Shown piece after piece: positions 42,977 to 54,587 of a DNA stretch of 64,000 nucleotides (position 1 is the first letter of the stretch; each line of letters begins with the position of its first letter). Location of the stretch: assembly GCF_033095985.1 (NCBI RefSeq), contig NZ_AP026802.1:620001-684000 (forward strand), read 5' to 3'. The notes below the pieces were generated by a model. The model did not search any database and was not told the origin of the DNA. It saw only the letters and a list, made by a program, of their open reading frames with translations. The position numbers were made by a program, and so were the translations under genes. The stretch is from Xylocopilactobacillus apicola. GTDB taxonomy: Bacteria > Bacillota > Bacilli > Lactobacillales > Lactobacillaceae.

Positions 42977-44179
42977 TTAATTTTGATTATCTTGACCGGT
43001 ACTCACGTAATTAAGCAATTGATCTTTAAGCTGTTTATCCATATCGTTAAGCTGCTTTGAAGCTTCCTCGCGACGTTTACGGCCCTCTGCTTGGATTTGG
43101 AGCGTTTCGTTTAGCGTTTCAATCAAATTGTTTTGCGTTTGAGTCAGGGTTTCGATATCAATAACTCCACGTTGATTCTCTTTTTCAGCGTCGATAGCCG
43201 ATTCCTTGATCATTTCACTGTTCTTCTTTAAAAGATCATTAGTTGTCTGCGTAACTTGTCGCTGAATTTCTAAAGCGTTGCGCTGGCTCATCGCATTAAT
43301 CAAAAGTGCAGTTTGATTCTTCCAAAGTGGGATTGCGGTATTAATCGAAGTTTGGATTTTATCAATTAATTCTTCGTTAGTTCGCTGCATTTGTCGAATT
43401 TGTGGGGCCTGTTGTAAAGTCATTTCCCTAACTAAGGTTAAATCATACACACGCTTATCTAGACGTTCTCTAAATTGGCGCACGTCATTAATTTCTTCAA
43501 CCTGAAGGTCATTCATTTCGCCATTTTTTTGCTTATTAGTCAGCTCGTCGATTTGTTGATCCAATTCTTTCATTTTTAGTTGCCCAGCAGCAATAAAAAT
43601 GTTCAAAGCTTCGTAGTAATTTTTATTTTCTGCGTACATGTCATCTAGAACACGGTTATCCCGCATCAAGATGTTTCGCTGTCGATTAAGCTTTTGTGAA
43701 ATAATATCAATTTGCGTAGTAACTTTTTGGTAACGGGCTTTGACCTCAAACATCGATTGCTTGACTTGCCCAAACATTCGTTGAAATAAATTCGGTTTAT
43801 TATTTTCCAAGTCTTTGGGGTCAGCCTGTTTAATGTCATATAAAAGGTCTGATAACGTCTGACCGATTGGTCCGGTGTCCTGATTTTGAACGTGATCCAG
43901 AACTTTAGCCGAAAAAGCACCGATTTTTTGTTGAGCAGCGTTGCCGAAGTTTAAGACTGACTCACGTTTAGTCGGGTCAATCTGTTCGGCTAACTTCTGA
44001 GCGCTCTGTCGGTCCTCTTCATTTAAATTGTCAACAACTTCTTCAGCAACTGGTTTAATTGCTTGATCGTCAGTTGCTTGGATTGCCTGGGGCGCGGAAA
44101 AAGCATTATTTACTAAATCGTTAATGATAGTCTTGTCAGCGTGCTCAGGGGTCTGTGTTAATTTATTTTTGTCATCCAT
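42977..44179 (-). CDS. telA: TelA family toxic-anion resistance protein
   Basis: A 400-residue cytosolic, largely coiled-coil protein of the TelA/KlaA family. Typical stretches are NLFQRMFGQVKQSMFEVKARYQKVTTQIDIISQKLNRQRNILMRDNRVLDDMY and IPLWKNQTALLINAMSQRNALEIQRQV. Members were named for tellurite resistance but often act in cell-envelope stress. The XpaC-like gene lies 11 bases upstream in the same operon, the usual partner. Confidence 0.92.
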   Translation of the reverse strand: MDDKNKLTQTPEHADKTIINDLVNNAFSAPQAIQATDDQAIKPVAEEVVDNLNEEDRQSAQKLAEQIDPTKRESVLNFGNAAQQKIGAFSAKVLDHVQNQDTGPIGQTLSDLLYDIKQADPKDLENNKPNLFQRMFGQVKQSMFEVKARYQKVTTQIDIISQKLNRQRNILMRDNRVLDDMYAENKNYYEALNIFIAAGQLKMKELDQQIDELTNKQKNGEMNDLQVEEINDVRQFRERLDKRVYDLTLVREMTLQQAPQIRQMQRTNEELIDKIQTSINTAIPLWKNQTALLINAMSQRNALEIQRQVTQTTNDLLKKNSEMIKESAIDAEKENQRGVIDIETLTQTQNNLIETLNETLQIQAEGRKRREEASKQLNDMDKQLKDQLLNYVSTGQDNQN

Positions 44180-44190
44180 TGTTTATATTC

Positions 44191-44772
44191 CTAAAAATTG
44201 TTTGCAGCTTCATGCAGCGTGTCAAGATCATCTGCAATGAATTTATGATATTGTTCGTTAATTTTCTTGTATGCGTTGTTAATTGCTTCAATACTGATTT
44301 GCAAAACTTTATCTGTTTCTTGATCTTTATAAAGATGCGAATCGATCTGGCTGTATTTCACATAGATGGTGTTTAAAGCAGGGAGTTCTTTATATAAAAA
44401 TTCGCCAGCTTCTTCGATTTTACTGGGTTTGGCAACAATTTCTTTAAAGAAACCGTGTAGTAATTTATTTAAATTTAATTTCTGATTGAGCTTACTAAGT
44501 GTTTTGTTTTTGTCAGTCAAAGATTCAATTTGATTGATTTGTTTTAGCGCAGTAGCCATCGTTTCGCGAAAGTAGCGGATATCATTATCGTTAAGGCCTT
44601 CTTTATAATAATTCTTCAAAACCTTTTCGCTAATTTTGCGACCTCTGGTACTATATTTATAAATGTGTTCTATCGAACTGCTTTTGGTGTTAAGATAATA
44701 GAATAAACCCCAGAGAGCCCCAACTGCGATACAAATCAGAATTATTAAAAGGATTAAATTACCAAAATTCAT
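44191..44772 (-). CDS. xpaC: XpaC-like 5-bromo-4-chloroindolyl phosphate hydrolysis family protein
   Basis: A 193-residue protein with an N-terminal membrane helix (about 6-26) and a cytosolic helical domain (YYKEGLNDNDIRYFRETMATALKQINQIE and AGEFLYKELPALNTIYVKYSQIDSHLYKD). It matches the XpaC family, named for hydrolysis of a chromogenic phosphate ester but with no proven enzyme site. It is shorter than B. subtilis XpaC and is followed by telA, its usual neighbour. The start ATG at 44772 lies behind a GGAATGG-like site. Confidence 0.82.
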   Translation of the reverse strand: MNFGNLILLIILICIAVGALWGLFYYLNTKSSSIEHIYKYSTRGRKISEKVLKNYYKEGLNDNDIRYFRETMATALKQINQIESLTDKNKTLSKLNQKLNLNKLLHGFFKEIVAKPSKIEEAGEFLYKELPALNTIYVKYSQIDSHLYKDQETDKVLQISIEAINNAYKKINEQYHKFIADDLDTLHEAANNF

Positions 44773-44843
44773 TTTCCATTCCAGCTTTCTTGTTGTTATA
44801 GAAATTTTACCACATTAAGGATTATTAGCGCTCGGTCTAAAGA

Positions 44844-44981
44844 ATGAAACTTTTTAAAAAGAATCAAAGTATCTTTTCGGCTGATAAAAGATCGAAGATA
44901 CTTAATAAAAAATTGAATTTTATTATTATAATAGAGGTAGTGATTTTACTCATTATCTTTTTAGTGTTGTTTTTTATTTAG
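44844..44981 (+). CDS. 45-residue C-terminally anchored membrane peptide
   Basis: A short frame in front of mtnN: a basic N-terminal half (MKLFKKNQSIFSADKRSK) followed by one C-terminal membrane helix (NFIIIIEVVILLIIFLVL). The TAG stop directly precedes the GGAGG site of mtnN, so mtnN translation probably follows it. The basic/hydrophobic design with intact frame suggests a real tail-anchored small protein. Its own ribosome binding site is weak (TAAAG). Function unknown. Confidence 0.6.
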   Translation: MKLFKKNQSIFSADKRSKILNKKLNFIIIIEVVILLIIFLVLFFI

Positions 44982-44990
44982 GAGGAAAAA

Positions 44991-45689
44991 ATGAAAGAAA
45001 TTTTAATTATTTGTGCGATGGACGAAGAAATTGCTAGATATCAGGAGAAGTTTGCTTTTACCGATCATGAGGTTTCAAAGAACTTCCATTACTTTGAAGG
45101 AACTTATGGTAATCTCCATCTCCGTTTAGCAAAATCTGGGATCGGCAAAGTTCAAATGGCTCTGACCGTGAGTTATCTGATTAGTCAAAAGAAACCAGAT
45201 TTGGTAATTAACACGGGTTCAGCTGGTGCGATCAACCCTGAGATCAAACGTTTTGACTGCGTTGTTGCCACGGGTGCTTTCTACCATGACGTTGATATGA
45301 CTAAATTTGGGTTTGCGCTAGGTCAGCTGCAAGACCACGATTTGGTTTATAAATCTGACACTGCCTTAACCGATCAGCTTAGTAAAATTAATGAGAAATT
45401 GTATGGATCGCATGCGAAAAAAGGCGTAATTGCAACTGGTGACACATTTGTCGGGACTGATGAAATTAAAAATAGAATCTTCACGAATTTCCCTGACACA
45501 CTTTGTGCTGAGATGGAAGGCGCATCTTTGGCACAAGTTTGTCAAGAATTCCAAATTCCTTTTGGTGAAATTCGTAGTATTTCAGATGATACGCCAGACG
45601 ATTCAGCTGATCAATTTGATCAAGCAATCGATGAAGTTGGAATCATGGCTGCCAATGTGGCAATTGAATATTTTGAGACGATTAAATAG
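44991..45689 (+). CDS. mtnN: 5'-methylthioadenosine/S-adenosylhomocysteine nucleosidase
   Basis: A 232-residue cytosolic enzyme that cleaves the glycosidic bond of MTA and SAH, detoxifying SAM by-products. Family motifs: IICAMDEEIARY at the start (catalytic Glu), LVINTGSAGAI, and CAEMEGASLAQV with the purine-binding Glu/Met; ISDDTPDD has the catalytic Asp near the end. Start ATG at 44991 behind TAGGAGGA. It precedes the nifS-mnmA thiolation genes. Confidence 0.96.
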   Translation: MKEILIICAMDEEIARYQEKFAFTDHEVSKNFHYFEGTYGNLHLRLAKSGIGKVQMALTVSYLISQKKPDLVINTGSAGAINPEIKRFDCVVATGAFYHDVDMTKFGFALGQLQDHDLVYKSDTALTDQLSKINEKLYGSHAKKGVIATGDTFVGTDEIKNRIFTNFPDTLCAEMEGASLAQVCQEFQIPFGEIRSISDDTPDDSADQFDQAIDEVGIMAANVAIEYFETIK

Positions 45690-45700
45690 GACAGCAGGAT

Positions 45701-46855
45701 TTGAAGCGATATTATTTTGATCATGCAGCAACTACACCGGTTGCGCCAGAAGTAATAAAAGTAATTACTGACAGCCTAGCTAATGATTTTGGAAATGTTT
45801 CAAGCACTAACTATTTTGGGCAGCAGGAAAAATTGAACTTACGGCAGTCGCGTCAGACTTTAGCAGAAGCGATTAACGCCAACTTAAATGAAGTTTATTT
45901 TACTAGTGGGGCAACTGAAAGCAATAACACGGTTATTCGTCAAAGTGCGCTCGCTTGGCAGAATAAAGGACGGCACTTGATCACAACGGCAGTTGAGCAT
46001 CCTTCAGTTTTGCGGGTAATGGAGTATTTAGCTCAAAATGGCTTCGATGTAACATTTCTTCCGGTTAACGAAGAAGGAACGATTGAGCTTACGGATTTTA
46101 AAAATGCTTTAAGGTCAGACACGATTTTAGTGTCAGTAATGTATGGAAATAATGAAACTGGCAGTTTGATGCCAATCAAAGAGATCGGTGAAATTTTAAA
46201 AGATCATCAGGCTAGCTTTCATGTTGATGCGACCCAAGCTTTAGGAATTGAGAAGATTGACGTAAAAGAATTGGGGATCGATTTTCTAAGCGCATCTGCG
46301 CATAAAATCTACGGTCCAAAAGGCATTGGTCTTCTGTATAAAGATCAAAAAATTGTGATTCCACCACTCTTGCTTGGTGGCGAACAGGAAAATAACTTTC
46401 GAGCAGGAACTACTAACATGCCATTAATTATGGGTTTTGCTGCCGCAATGAAATTATGTAATGAACAAAATGAAGCTCGTTGGGCTATAATGTATCAAGA
46501 AGATAAAAAGATTTTGCTAGATCACTTAAAAGACTCGGGAATTGATTTTGAAATTAATGGCAGTTTTGATAAATCATTGCCGCAAATTTTAAATCTCTGG
46601 TTTAAGGGAGTTTCTTCCAAAGTTTTGCTCCCGCTGATCGATCTCGATGGATATGCAGTAGCAGCAGGTTCAGCTTGTAGTGCAGGAAGTGCTGAAGATT
46701 CGCACGTTTTATTGGCGATGTATCCGAACAATCTTTCGAGAGTTCGTGAATCAATCAGAATTAGTTTTGGCCGAGATAATCAAAGAGAAGATGTTGAGAA
46801 TTTGGCAGATGATCTTGTCAAACGAGTGAAGCATCTTGAAAGAAAGGATAGTTAA
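45701..46855 (+). CDS. Cysteine desulfurase (IscS/NifS-like, tRNA thiolation partner)
   Basis: A 384-residue PLP enzyme that takes sulfur from cysteine. It starts with TTG at 45701 (RBS GCAGGA). Family stretches: YYFDHAATTPVAPEV, ATESNNTVI, ASAHKIYGPKGIG with the PLP Lys, and the mobile loop GSACSAGSAEDS with the catalytic Cys. The next two genes are a DUF1831 protein and mnmA, so it likely donates sulfur for 2-thiouridine in tRNA, like B. subtilis YrvO. Confidence 0.93.
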   Translation: MKRYYFDHAATTPVAPEVIKVITDSLANDFGNVSSTNYFGQQEKLNLRQSRQTLAEAINANLNEVYFTSGATESNNTVIRQSALAWQNKGRHLITTAVEHPSVLRVMEYLAQNGFDVTFLPVNEEGTIELTDFKNALRSDTILVSVMYGNNETGSLMPIKEIGEILKDHQASFHVDATQALGIEKIDVKELGIDFLSASAHKIYGPKGIGLLYKDQKIVIPPLLLGGEQENNFRAGTTNMPLIMGFAAAMKLCNEQNEARWAIMYQEDKKILLDHLKDSGIDFEINGSFDKSLPQILNLWFKGVSSKVLLPLIDLDGYAVAAGSACSAGSAEDSHVLLAMYPNNLSRVRESIRISFGRDNQREDVENLADDLVKRVKHLERKDS

Positions 46856-48299
<1,444 letters not shown>

Positions 48300-48301
48300 T
48301 T

Positions 48302-48955
48302 ATGATTGAATTATTCCTAGTAAGACACGGAAAAACGGTTTGGAATCAAGAGCATCGGCTTCAAGGAGCGCGGGGTAACTCAGAACTTCTTGAAGAAAAT
48401 ATTCACCACATCGATGCGTTAGCAGCACGACTGAAAAGTGAAGATTTTGCGGCAATTTATTCATCTCCGTTAAAAAGAGCTTTTCAAACGGCTTCTCGTT
48501 TAGCAGCTGATTTGAATTATCAAAAACCAATTCAAATTGCGGAAGCGCTGAGAGAAATTGATTTTGGGGTAATTGAAGGCAAACGTGATGAGGAGTTAAA
48601 ACCTGAATATCAAGAGCAGGTTAAGTTCTTTTTCAACGAACCTGAGAAGTATGACCAAACCGTTTTGAAAGGTGAGAGCTATCTGCAAGCCGCTCAGCGG
48701 ACAAAAATGTTTGTGATGAAGCTTCTTGAAATTTATCCCGATCATTCCAAAATAGTTTTAGTTAGTCACGGTGGAATCCTAAACGTGATGATTAACGCGT
48801 TGTTGGAGATTCCACTGAAAGATTATCGCCGTCATGGTGGCATTACTAACGTTTCGCTAACAAAAGTTGATGTTCTCGATGATGGTAGCGCTAAACTCGT
48901 AACTTTTAATAATACTGAACATTTAGAGAACCTTGAGCCAACAGATACAATTTAA
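48302..48955 (+). CDS. Histidine phosphatase family protein
   Basis: A 217-residue phosphoglycerate-mutase-like phosphatase. The catalytic RHG is in LVRHGKTVWNQEHRLQG, the second conserved His is in LVSHGGILNVM, and the acid region is LREIDFGVIEGK. Members act on phospho-sugars, nucleotides or proteins; the substrate is not visible. It lies 2 bases after mnmA and 2 bases before recD2, so it is probably in one transcript. Confidence 0.9.
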   Translation: MIELFLVRHGKTVWNQEHRLQGARGNSELLEENIHHIDALAARLKSEDFAAIYSSPLKRAFQTASRLAADLNYQKPIQIAEALREIDFGVIEGKRDEELKPEYQEQVKFFFNEPEKYDQTVLKGESYLQAAQRTKMFVMKLLEIYPDHSKIVLVSHGGILNVMINALLEIPLKDYRRHGGITNVSLTKVDVLDDGSAKLVTFNNTEHLENLEPTDTI

Positions 48956-48957
48956 GC

Positions 48958-51312
48958 ATGGAAGAAAAACAAAAATCCGTTACTGGTAAAGTAAAAAAAA
49001 TAATTTTTAGAAATTTAAAAGATCAATTCTTTATAATCTCAGTAAATATTGCTGAGATTTCTTTTGATTTCGGTCAAGAAGAAATTGTAATCACCGGGAC
49101 GATGCCCGGACTTGCTGAGGGATTGACTTATAAATTTATTGGTAGTTTAACTAAACATCCTAAATATGGTCAACAATTTAAGGCGCAAAGTTATGAAATT
49201 GCTGCTGAGCCAGATGATCCATCGGCAGTGGTGAAATTTTTAGTTTCGCGGGAGTTGCCCGGAATCGGAGAAAAGACTGCCCAGAAAATAGTTGATAAAT
49301 TAGGGGTTAATGCGGTCGATGAAATTATTAATAATCCTGACAGTCTCAACGGCTTTCGGATTAATCCAGAGCGAAAAAAAGAGATCAGGGAAAAGCTAAC
49401 AGAAGATGTAGAGCTTAACAAGGTTCTCTTGGCATTTAGCCGATTTCATATTTCTCAAGCCGCCGCCATTGATGCATACAATTTATATGGCCTTGAAGCG
49501 ATCAATATTTTAAATGATAATCCGTATTATTTTTTAGGCCGGGTTCCGCGGTTATCTTTCAATCAAATTGATCAGTCCTGTAAATTGATTGATTTGGATG
49601 TTTCTGAATCAGAACGGATCACTGGAGCCTTAAAGTGGGTTGCAAGTGAGATGATTAACCGTTCTGGCAGTACTTTAATTGAAACGGAGCGGGTTTTGCG
49701 CAATACTAATTGGGTATTAGGAGAAAACAGTGGTGCAACGGTCAATGAAGAATTTGTTGAGAAGTGTTTAAACGAGAATGATGAAGATTTTTTTTCGTTT
49801 GATAAAGATTTCGTAACCACGCAGGACTATTCAAATTATGAAAATGAAATTGCTAATTCCATCAATCAATTAAACCATCCATTCGAAGAGAATGATGAAA
49901 TTTTAAACTCTGAAATTACTGAATTTGAAAAAAAGACGGATTTACAGCTTGAGCATTATCAAAAAAAGGCGATTACGAGCGCTTTTAAAAATAATTTAAG
50001 TATTATTACCGGTGGACCTGGGACCGGAAAAACGACAATTGTACGAGCGATTATTGAAATTTTTGCTGATCTGCATCATTTAAATCTTCAAGAACAAGAG
50101 AGCGAGGAAGATTCAGGGATCCTTTTAACCGCACCGACTGGCAAAGCAGCGAAGTCTTTAAGTGATAAAACTAAGTTTCCTGCTGCAACCATTCACCGTC
50201 TTCTAAAAGTTAGAGATGTTGAAGATCGCAATTCTGAAACCGATTTAATTAGTCCAGACTTATTGATTATCGACGAGATGTCTTTGGTTGATACAGGACT
50301 ATTTGCGCAACTATTACGTTCAATTAAGACCAAGCCAACCGTAATTATGCTCGGAGATGTTGATCAGCTACCTTCAGTAGGGCCAGGCCAAGTATTTAAA
50401 GATTTAATTGATAGCGATGTTATTCCTACTACTACTCTTCAAAGGAACTTTCGGCAGGATTTGGGTGGAAATATTATTAATTTCGCAAATTTGATAAATT
50501 CGGGCGAAATTTACGATAGCATGGAAGATAATTATGATGATTTGAAAATGATTTCAGCCAAAGGTGAAGAGATTGTTCCGGCATTAGAGAAAATTGTGAA
50601 GGCTGAAATTGCTGCAGGCACTCCAATTACAGAATTACAAATTCTAGCCCCCATGTACAAGAATAAAGGGGGGATTTTCGAAATTAACGATTCAATTCAT
50701 CAGCTTGTTAACCCGCAAAAGTTTAAAATAAATGGTTTTGCGGTGGGTGATAAAGTAATTCAATTAGAAAATGTGCCAGAAAAGGACGTTTACAACGGAG
50801 AAATAGGAATTGTTCAGCGTGTTGAGCAACTACATGGTCGCAGAATCACTAAAGTTCTTTTTGATCAAGAACACGAAATTTCTTATGAGCCAGACGAATT
50901 AAATCAGCTGACTCTTGCATATGCAATTTCGATTCACAAAGCTCAAGGTAGTGAATTTAAAACAGTTATTGTCACAATGAGTGGGCGTTTTGATACAATG
51001 CTTAGGCGTAATTTATTGTACACAGCCGTAACCAGAGCGCGAGATCATCTCTATCTTGTAGGGGATCTAACAACTTTTATTAGGGCCGCAGGTTTGCCAT
51101 CGACGATTCGCTTGACAGGTCTAGTAAATAAATTACAACGCAGACTTGATGCAAAAGTTGAAGCAGAGGAGTTTGTAAAACATGTTGAAACGAAGGTGCT
51201 TCCGAAAGTTAAAGAAAAACCCGAAACAGCAGAAAAAAAGGCTTATGTTTTGACGACAGAAAACTATCAGTTAATTGATCCGATGATTGGGATGGAGCAA
51301 ATCAAACCATAA
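48958..51312 (+). CDS. recD2: ATP-dependent DNA helicase RecD2
   Basis: A 784-residue RecD2 helicase, the RecBCD-independent form common in Gram-positives, which moves 5'-3' on DNA and helps replication and repair. An N-terminal OB-like domain and helix-hairpin-helix (ELPGIGEKTAQKIVDKLG) precede the motor: Walker A GGPGTGKTT (about 351-359), TAPTGKAAKSLSD, DEMSLVDT, LGDVDQLPSVGPGQV, and the motif VI region AISIHKAQGSEF. Ends at a bidirectional terminator. Confidence 0.95.
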   Translation: MEEKQKSVTGKVKKIIFRNLKDQFFIISVNIAEISFDFGQEEIVITGTMPGLAEGLTYKFIGSLTKHPKYGQQFKAQSYEIAAEPDDPSAVVKFLVSRELPGIGEKTAQKIVDKLGVNAVDEIINNPDSLNGFRINPERKKEIREKLTEDVELNKVLLAFSRFHISQAAAIDAYNLYGLEAINILNDNPYYFLGRVPRLSFNQIDQSCKLIDLDVSESERITGALKWVASEMINRSGSTLIETERVLRNTNWVLGENSGATVNEEFVEKCLNENDEDFFSFDKDFVTTQDYSNYENEIANSINQLNHPFEENDEILNSEITEFEKKTDLQLEHYQKKAITSAFKNNLSIITGGPGTGKTTIVRAIIEIFADLHHLNLQEQESEEDSGILLTAPTGKAAKSLSDKTKFPAATIHRLLKVRDVEDRNSETDLISPDLLIIDEMSLVDTGLFAQLLRSIKTKPTVIMLGDVDQLPSVGPGQVFKDLIDSDVIPTTTLQRNFRQDLGGNIINFANLINSGEIYDSMEDNYDDLKMISAKGEEIVPALEKIVKAEIAAGTPITELQILAPMYKNKGGIFEINDSIHQLVNPQKFKINGFAVGDKVIQLENVPEKDVYNGEIGIVQRVEQLHGRRITKVLFDQEHEISYEPDELNQLTLAYAISIHKAQGSEFKTVIVTMSGRFDTMLRRNLLYTAVTRARDHLYLVGDLTTFIRAAGLPSTIRLTGLVNKLQRRLDAKVEAEEFVKHVETKVLPKVKEKPETAEKKAYVLTTENYQLIDPMIGMEQIKP

Positions 51313-51322
51313 AATTTATAAA

Positions 51323-51357
51323 AAAAAACGTTGTCTTAATAATTGACAACGTTTTTT
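51323..51357. terminator. Bidirectional terminator between recD2 and rnjA
   Basis: AAAAAACGTTGTC and GACAACGTTTTTT form a perfect 13-base stem around a 9-base loop, with T-runs on both strands. Confidence 0.92.
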
Positions 51358-53041
51358 AGACGCTAATAATCATTGGAATGATGATTGGTTTTCTTTCAGT
51401 TTTTTCATACAAATAATCTTGAAGGGTATCGACAATCGCATCATTAATCATTGATTCAGTGACCCGACCGGAAGAACGAAAACACATCTTAATTGCGTGA
51501 TAAACTTGCTTTTGAGCTTGATTAATTAATTCGCCAGATTCTCTCATGTAAATGAAGCCTCTTGAAAGAATATCTGGACCTGACAAGATTTGTCCAGTTT
51601 TCATTTTAACAGTTGCGCAAGCAGCAACTAAGCCATCTTCACTTAACAACTGTCTTTCATGAATCACAGCATTTCCGATATCGCCAATTCCGTTTCCATC
51701 AACGAAAACGTCACTCGCCGGGAAGTGATCCACCACCTTGGCTTCTTCTTGATTAAGCTCTAAAACGTCACCATTTTCCATAATGAAGCAATTTTCTTTA
51801 GGGACGTCACAAAGCTGAGCCAGTTCTGTATGGATCTTCAACATCCGATATTCTCCGTGAATTGGCATAAAGAATTTAGGTTTAATGAGTCTTAACATCA
51901 ACTTTTGCTCTTCTTGCCCACCGTGGCCTGAAGTATGGACATTATTGACTTTCCCATGAATTACTTCAGCTCCAGCTTCTTCGAGCCCATTAATTACGTG
52001 ATTGACACTCATTGTGTTACCGGGAATCGGTGAAGACGAAAAGATGACGGTGTCTCCTGGAACAATTGAAATCTGTTTGTGAGTACCGTTAGCAATCCGA
52101 GAAAGGGCAGCCATTGGTTCTCCTTGTGATCCAGTACAAAGGATCATCATCTCTTCAGGCGGGATATTATTGACGTCTTTTGGATCAACTAAAGTACCTT
52201 TTGGATAATCAAGGTAACCTAATTCGACTCCATTTTTTATTGCTGCCTCCATGCTACGACCAAAAACTGCAATTTTACGACCATTTTCGATTGCAACATC
52301 GGAAGCTTGTTTAATTCGAGAAATATTAGAAGCAAAGCTGGCGAAAATAATCCTGCCCTTGATAGATTCCATGATATTTCTAATCGATTTTCCGACGAAA
52401 CGTTCGGATTTAGTAAATGTCGGCACCTCGGCATTAGTCGAGTCAGACATAAGAAGAAGAACTCCTTCGTCTCCTAGTTTAGCCATTCTTTGAAGATTGG
52501 GAGCGGGCTGTCCATCTACGGGCGTTAAATCAAATTTGTAGTCACCAGTTTGAACTACAACCCCAACAGGTGTGTGAACTGCTACTCCTAAAGTATCAGG
52601 AATCGAGTGAGTAGTTCTAAAAAATGTAACTGAAATTTCACCAAAATCTAAATCAGAATCTTCATCAATCTCAATTAAATTACAATCACGAGTTAGTCCA
52701 TTTTCTTCTAGTTTACTTCTAATTAAAGCTAGGGCAAGTGGTCCAGCATAAATGTTAATGCCAGACAATTGCCTAAGCAAAAAAGGAATTCCACCAATGT
52801 GATCTTCATGTCCGTGGGTTATCACTAAGCCCTGAATTTTATCACGATTTTTAATCACGTATTGATAATCAGAAATTACGTAATCAATTCCTAATAAATC
52901 ATCTTCAGGGAACTTGATTCCACAGTCGATAACAACAATTTTGTCGTCATATTCGACGCAATACATATTTTTACCGATTTCACCTAGACCACCAATTGCT
53001 GCAATTCTAATATTTTTAGCTTTCTTAGATTTTGTTGGCAT
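51356..53041 (-). CDS. rnjA: Ribonuclease J1
   Basis: RNase J combines endonuclease and 5'-3' exonuclease activity in mRNA decay and rRNA maturation. The 561-residue protein has the metallo-beta-lactamase motif HGHEDHIGG at residues 76-84, [14 protein letters not shown], the beta-CASP part ([35 protein letters not shown]), HTSGHGG and [13 protein letters not shown]. It is preceded by rpoY, with one base of overlap, the standard arrangement in Bacillota. Confidence 0.97.
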   Translation of the reverse strand: MPTKSKKAKNIRIAAIGGLGEIGKNMYCVEYDDKIVVIDCGIKFPEDDLLGIDYVISDYQYVIKNRDKIQGLVITHGHEDHIGGIPFLLRQLSGINIYAGPLALALIRSKLEENGLTRDCNLIEIDEDSDLDFGEISVTFFRTTHSIPDTLGVAVHTPVGVVVQTGDYKFDLTPVDGQPAPNLQRMAKLGDEGVLLLMSDSTNAEVPTFTKSERFVGKSIRNIMESIKGRIIFASFASNISRIKQASDVAIENGRKIAVFGRSMEAAIKNGVELGYLDYPKGTLVDPKDVNNIPPEEMMILCTGSQGEPMAALSRIANGTHKQISIVPGDTVIFSSSPIPGNTMSVNHVINGLEEAGAEVIHGKVNNVHTSGHGGQEEQKLMLRLIKPKFFMPIHGEYRMLKIHTELAQLCDVPKENCFIMENGDVLELNQEEAKVVDHFPASDVFVDGNGIGDIGNAVIHERQLLSEDGLVAACATVKMKTGQILSGPDILSRGFIYMRESGELINQAQKQVYHAIKMCFRSSGRVTESMINDAIVDTLQDYLYEKTERKPIIIPMIISV

Positions 53042-53259
53042 TAGAGATCCTTTAAGACTTCGAAATCAGAATTATGTTCTTTTTCGTAATCAAGATCTTG
53101 TTCATTTAATTCAGCAACGTATTCAATGCTGTAATTAAATTTTTCAACTATTTTTTTCTTTAAATCGGGAATACTTGCAGCTTCAGCATACAAAGTCTGT
53201 GTTCTTTCCCGTCTCGGAGTACACTCAGCATCTCCTTGATAATAAACTTTGTAAATCAT
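53041..53259 (-). CDS. rpoY: RNA polymerase epsilon subunit
   Basis: RpoY (DUF1447, YkzG) is a small auxiliary subunit of Gram-positive RNA polymerase that binds near the secondary channel. The product is 72 residues: [29 protein letters not shown] and [16 protein letters not shown]. The GGAGGA site sets the start at 53259; an ATG seven codons earlier is upstream of that site. It overlaps rnjA by one base. Confidence 0.94.
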   Translation of the reverse strand: MIYKVYYQGDAECTPRRERTQTLYAEAASIPDLKKKIVEKFNYSIEYVAELNEQDLDYEKEHNSDFEVLKDL

Positions 53260-53272
53260 AGTCCTCCATTTT

Positions 53273-53827
53273 CTACTCAATAATTACTGTATTTTCAGGA
53301 ATTTTAAAAGGAGATTTTGAGTCAATGTGATCGTAAAATAAAGTTCCATTTAAGTGATCAATTTCGTGTTGAACCACAATTGCTGGATAATCTCTTAATT
53401 TTACTTCATGGCGTGTGCCATCAGCATCAAAAAACTCAAGGGTAATCCGATCAGTTCTAACAACAAGGCCTGCAACGTCTCGATCAACAGAAAGACAGCC
53501 CTCACCTTCGTTTAGCGCTGCACGCTTAACTGATTCTCTTAGAATCCGAGGGTTGTATAAAATTTCCTTAAATACGATATTTCCTTGGTTATCAGGCACT
53601 AAAACGGCGGCCATTCTTTTTGAAACATTTACCTGTGGAGCAGCAAGACCTACTCCTGCTCTAAGATGATATTTTTCAGCTATTTTTTCATCTTGACTGT
53701 TTTCAAGAAATTCCATCATCTCTAGTCCCAGATTCTGTTCTTCTTGAGATGCGGGAAATGTAACTTTTTTGGCTGTCGCTCTTAATGTTGGAGTACCTTC
53801 ACGAATAATATCCTTCATTAAAATCAT
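53273..53827 (-). CDS. def: Peptide deformylase
   Basis: Removes the formyl group from nascent proteins. The 184-residue protein has the three metal motifs: GVGLAAPQ (58-65), EGCLSV with Cys111, and QHEIDHLNG with the metal His residues and Glu (about 153-161). It is a type 2 deformylase, as in most Gram-positives, judging from the insertions. AAGGAAG before the ATG at 53827 supports the first of two nearby Met codons. It lies 13 bases upstream of rpoY. Confidence 0.96.
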   Translation of the reverse strand: MILMKDIIREGTPTLRATAKKVTFPASQEEQNLGLEMMEFLENSQDEKIAEKYHLRAGVGLAAPQVNVSKRMAAVLVPDNQGNIVFKEILYNPRILRESVKRAALNEGEGCLSVDRDVAGLVVRTDRITLEFFDADGTRHEVKLRDYPAIVVQHEIDHLNGTLFYDHIDSKSPFKIPENTVIIE

Positions 53828-53926
53828 GACAATCTTCCTTTGGTTAAAATTTACCTAATCATAACATAAATGTCGAACTTTAGCACTGGAGGAGCTCTAA
53901 TATTTTAATTTTTTTGAAAAAAATAA

Positions 53927-54577
53927 TTATTTTGAGTGATGATGTTTAGTCCGATAAGGGAAAATTTTCAAATTTTCTTCCTCATAAGTAGCTAAGTAAA
54001 CGTCTGAAACTTGGAAACCTTGCTCGTGGACTTCGTTTTCTAACCAAGCTTCATCTTTTTTAAGAGATTCGAGTGAATCGACGTTTAATTGTCCATCAGT
54101 AATTAGAGGAGCGTTTAACATGGATTCGCCTTCTTGAATCACGGTCAACTGACCATTTTGTTCTAGAATTGCTTTTTTAACCTTTGTTAAATCTTCAATT
54201 CCCGATGTTCTTAATTTAAACATTAAAGTATTAGCAGTCATACCTCTTTGTGTAAGCTTAGAAACGCTAATTTTTCCGTTTTCAATGACAGTTAGCGGGG
54301 TCCCGTCAACTAATTTTTTGACAATTCGATTATGGTTGGTCATAAATCTAATCAAAAGAACAACAATCGTCCAAATTACAAGCACTAAGAAAAATTGGAG
54401 AGGAGTGATGCTTTGGTTATAAATAATGCCCCCAATGATTCCCCCCAAAACATAGTTTTGCATTTGATCAATTACATTAGTAGGTGCTAAATTTCCTTTG
54501 CCTGAAAGGTTAATTTGTGCGATGATGCAAATAAATCCAAGAACAAATTTGACGGCAACGTCGGTATAGTTAATCAT
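53927..54577 (-). CDS. DUF421 family membrane protein (YetF-like)
   Basis: A 216-residue protein with three N-terminal membrane segments (about 7-85) and a cytosolic part of two DUF421 modules (GTPLTVIENGKISVSKLTQRGMTANTLMFKLRTSGI and LTVIQEGE). B. subtilis relatives (YetF, YrbG) are spore or membrane proteins of uncertain role. The preceding gene encodes a DUF3290 protein; the pair is common in lactobacilli. Confidence 0.88.
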   Translation of the reverse strand: MINYTDVAVKFVLGFICIIAQINLSGKGNLAPTNVIDQMQNYVLGGIIGGIIYNQSITPLQFFLVLVIWTIVVLLIRFMTNHNRIVKKLVDGTPLTVIENGKISVSKLTQRGMTANTLMFKLRTSGIEDLTKVKKAILEQNGQLTVIQEGESMLNAPLITDGQLNVDSLESLKKDEAWLENEVHEQGFQVSDVYLATYEEENLKIFPYRTKHHHSK

Positions 54578-54587
54578 ATTTCACTCC

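Noticed and set aside
44927-44932. TATAAT box before mtnN
   Set aside because: It lies inside the small membrane-peptide frame and has no -35 at a usual distance.
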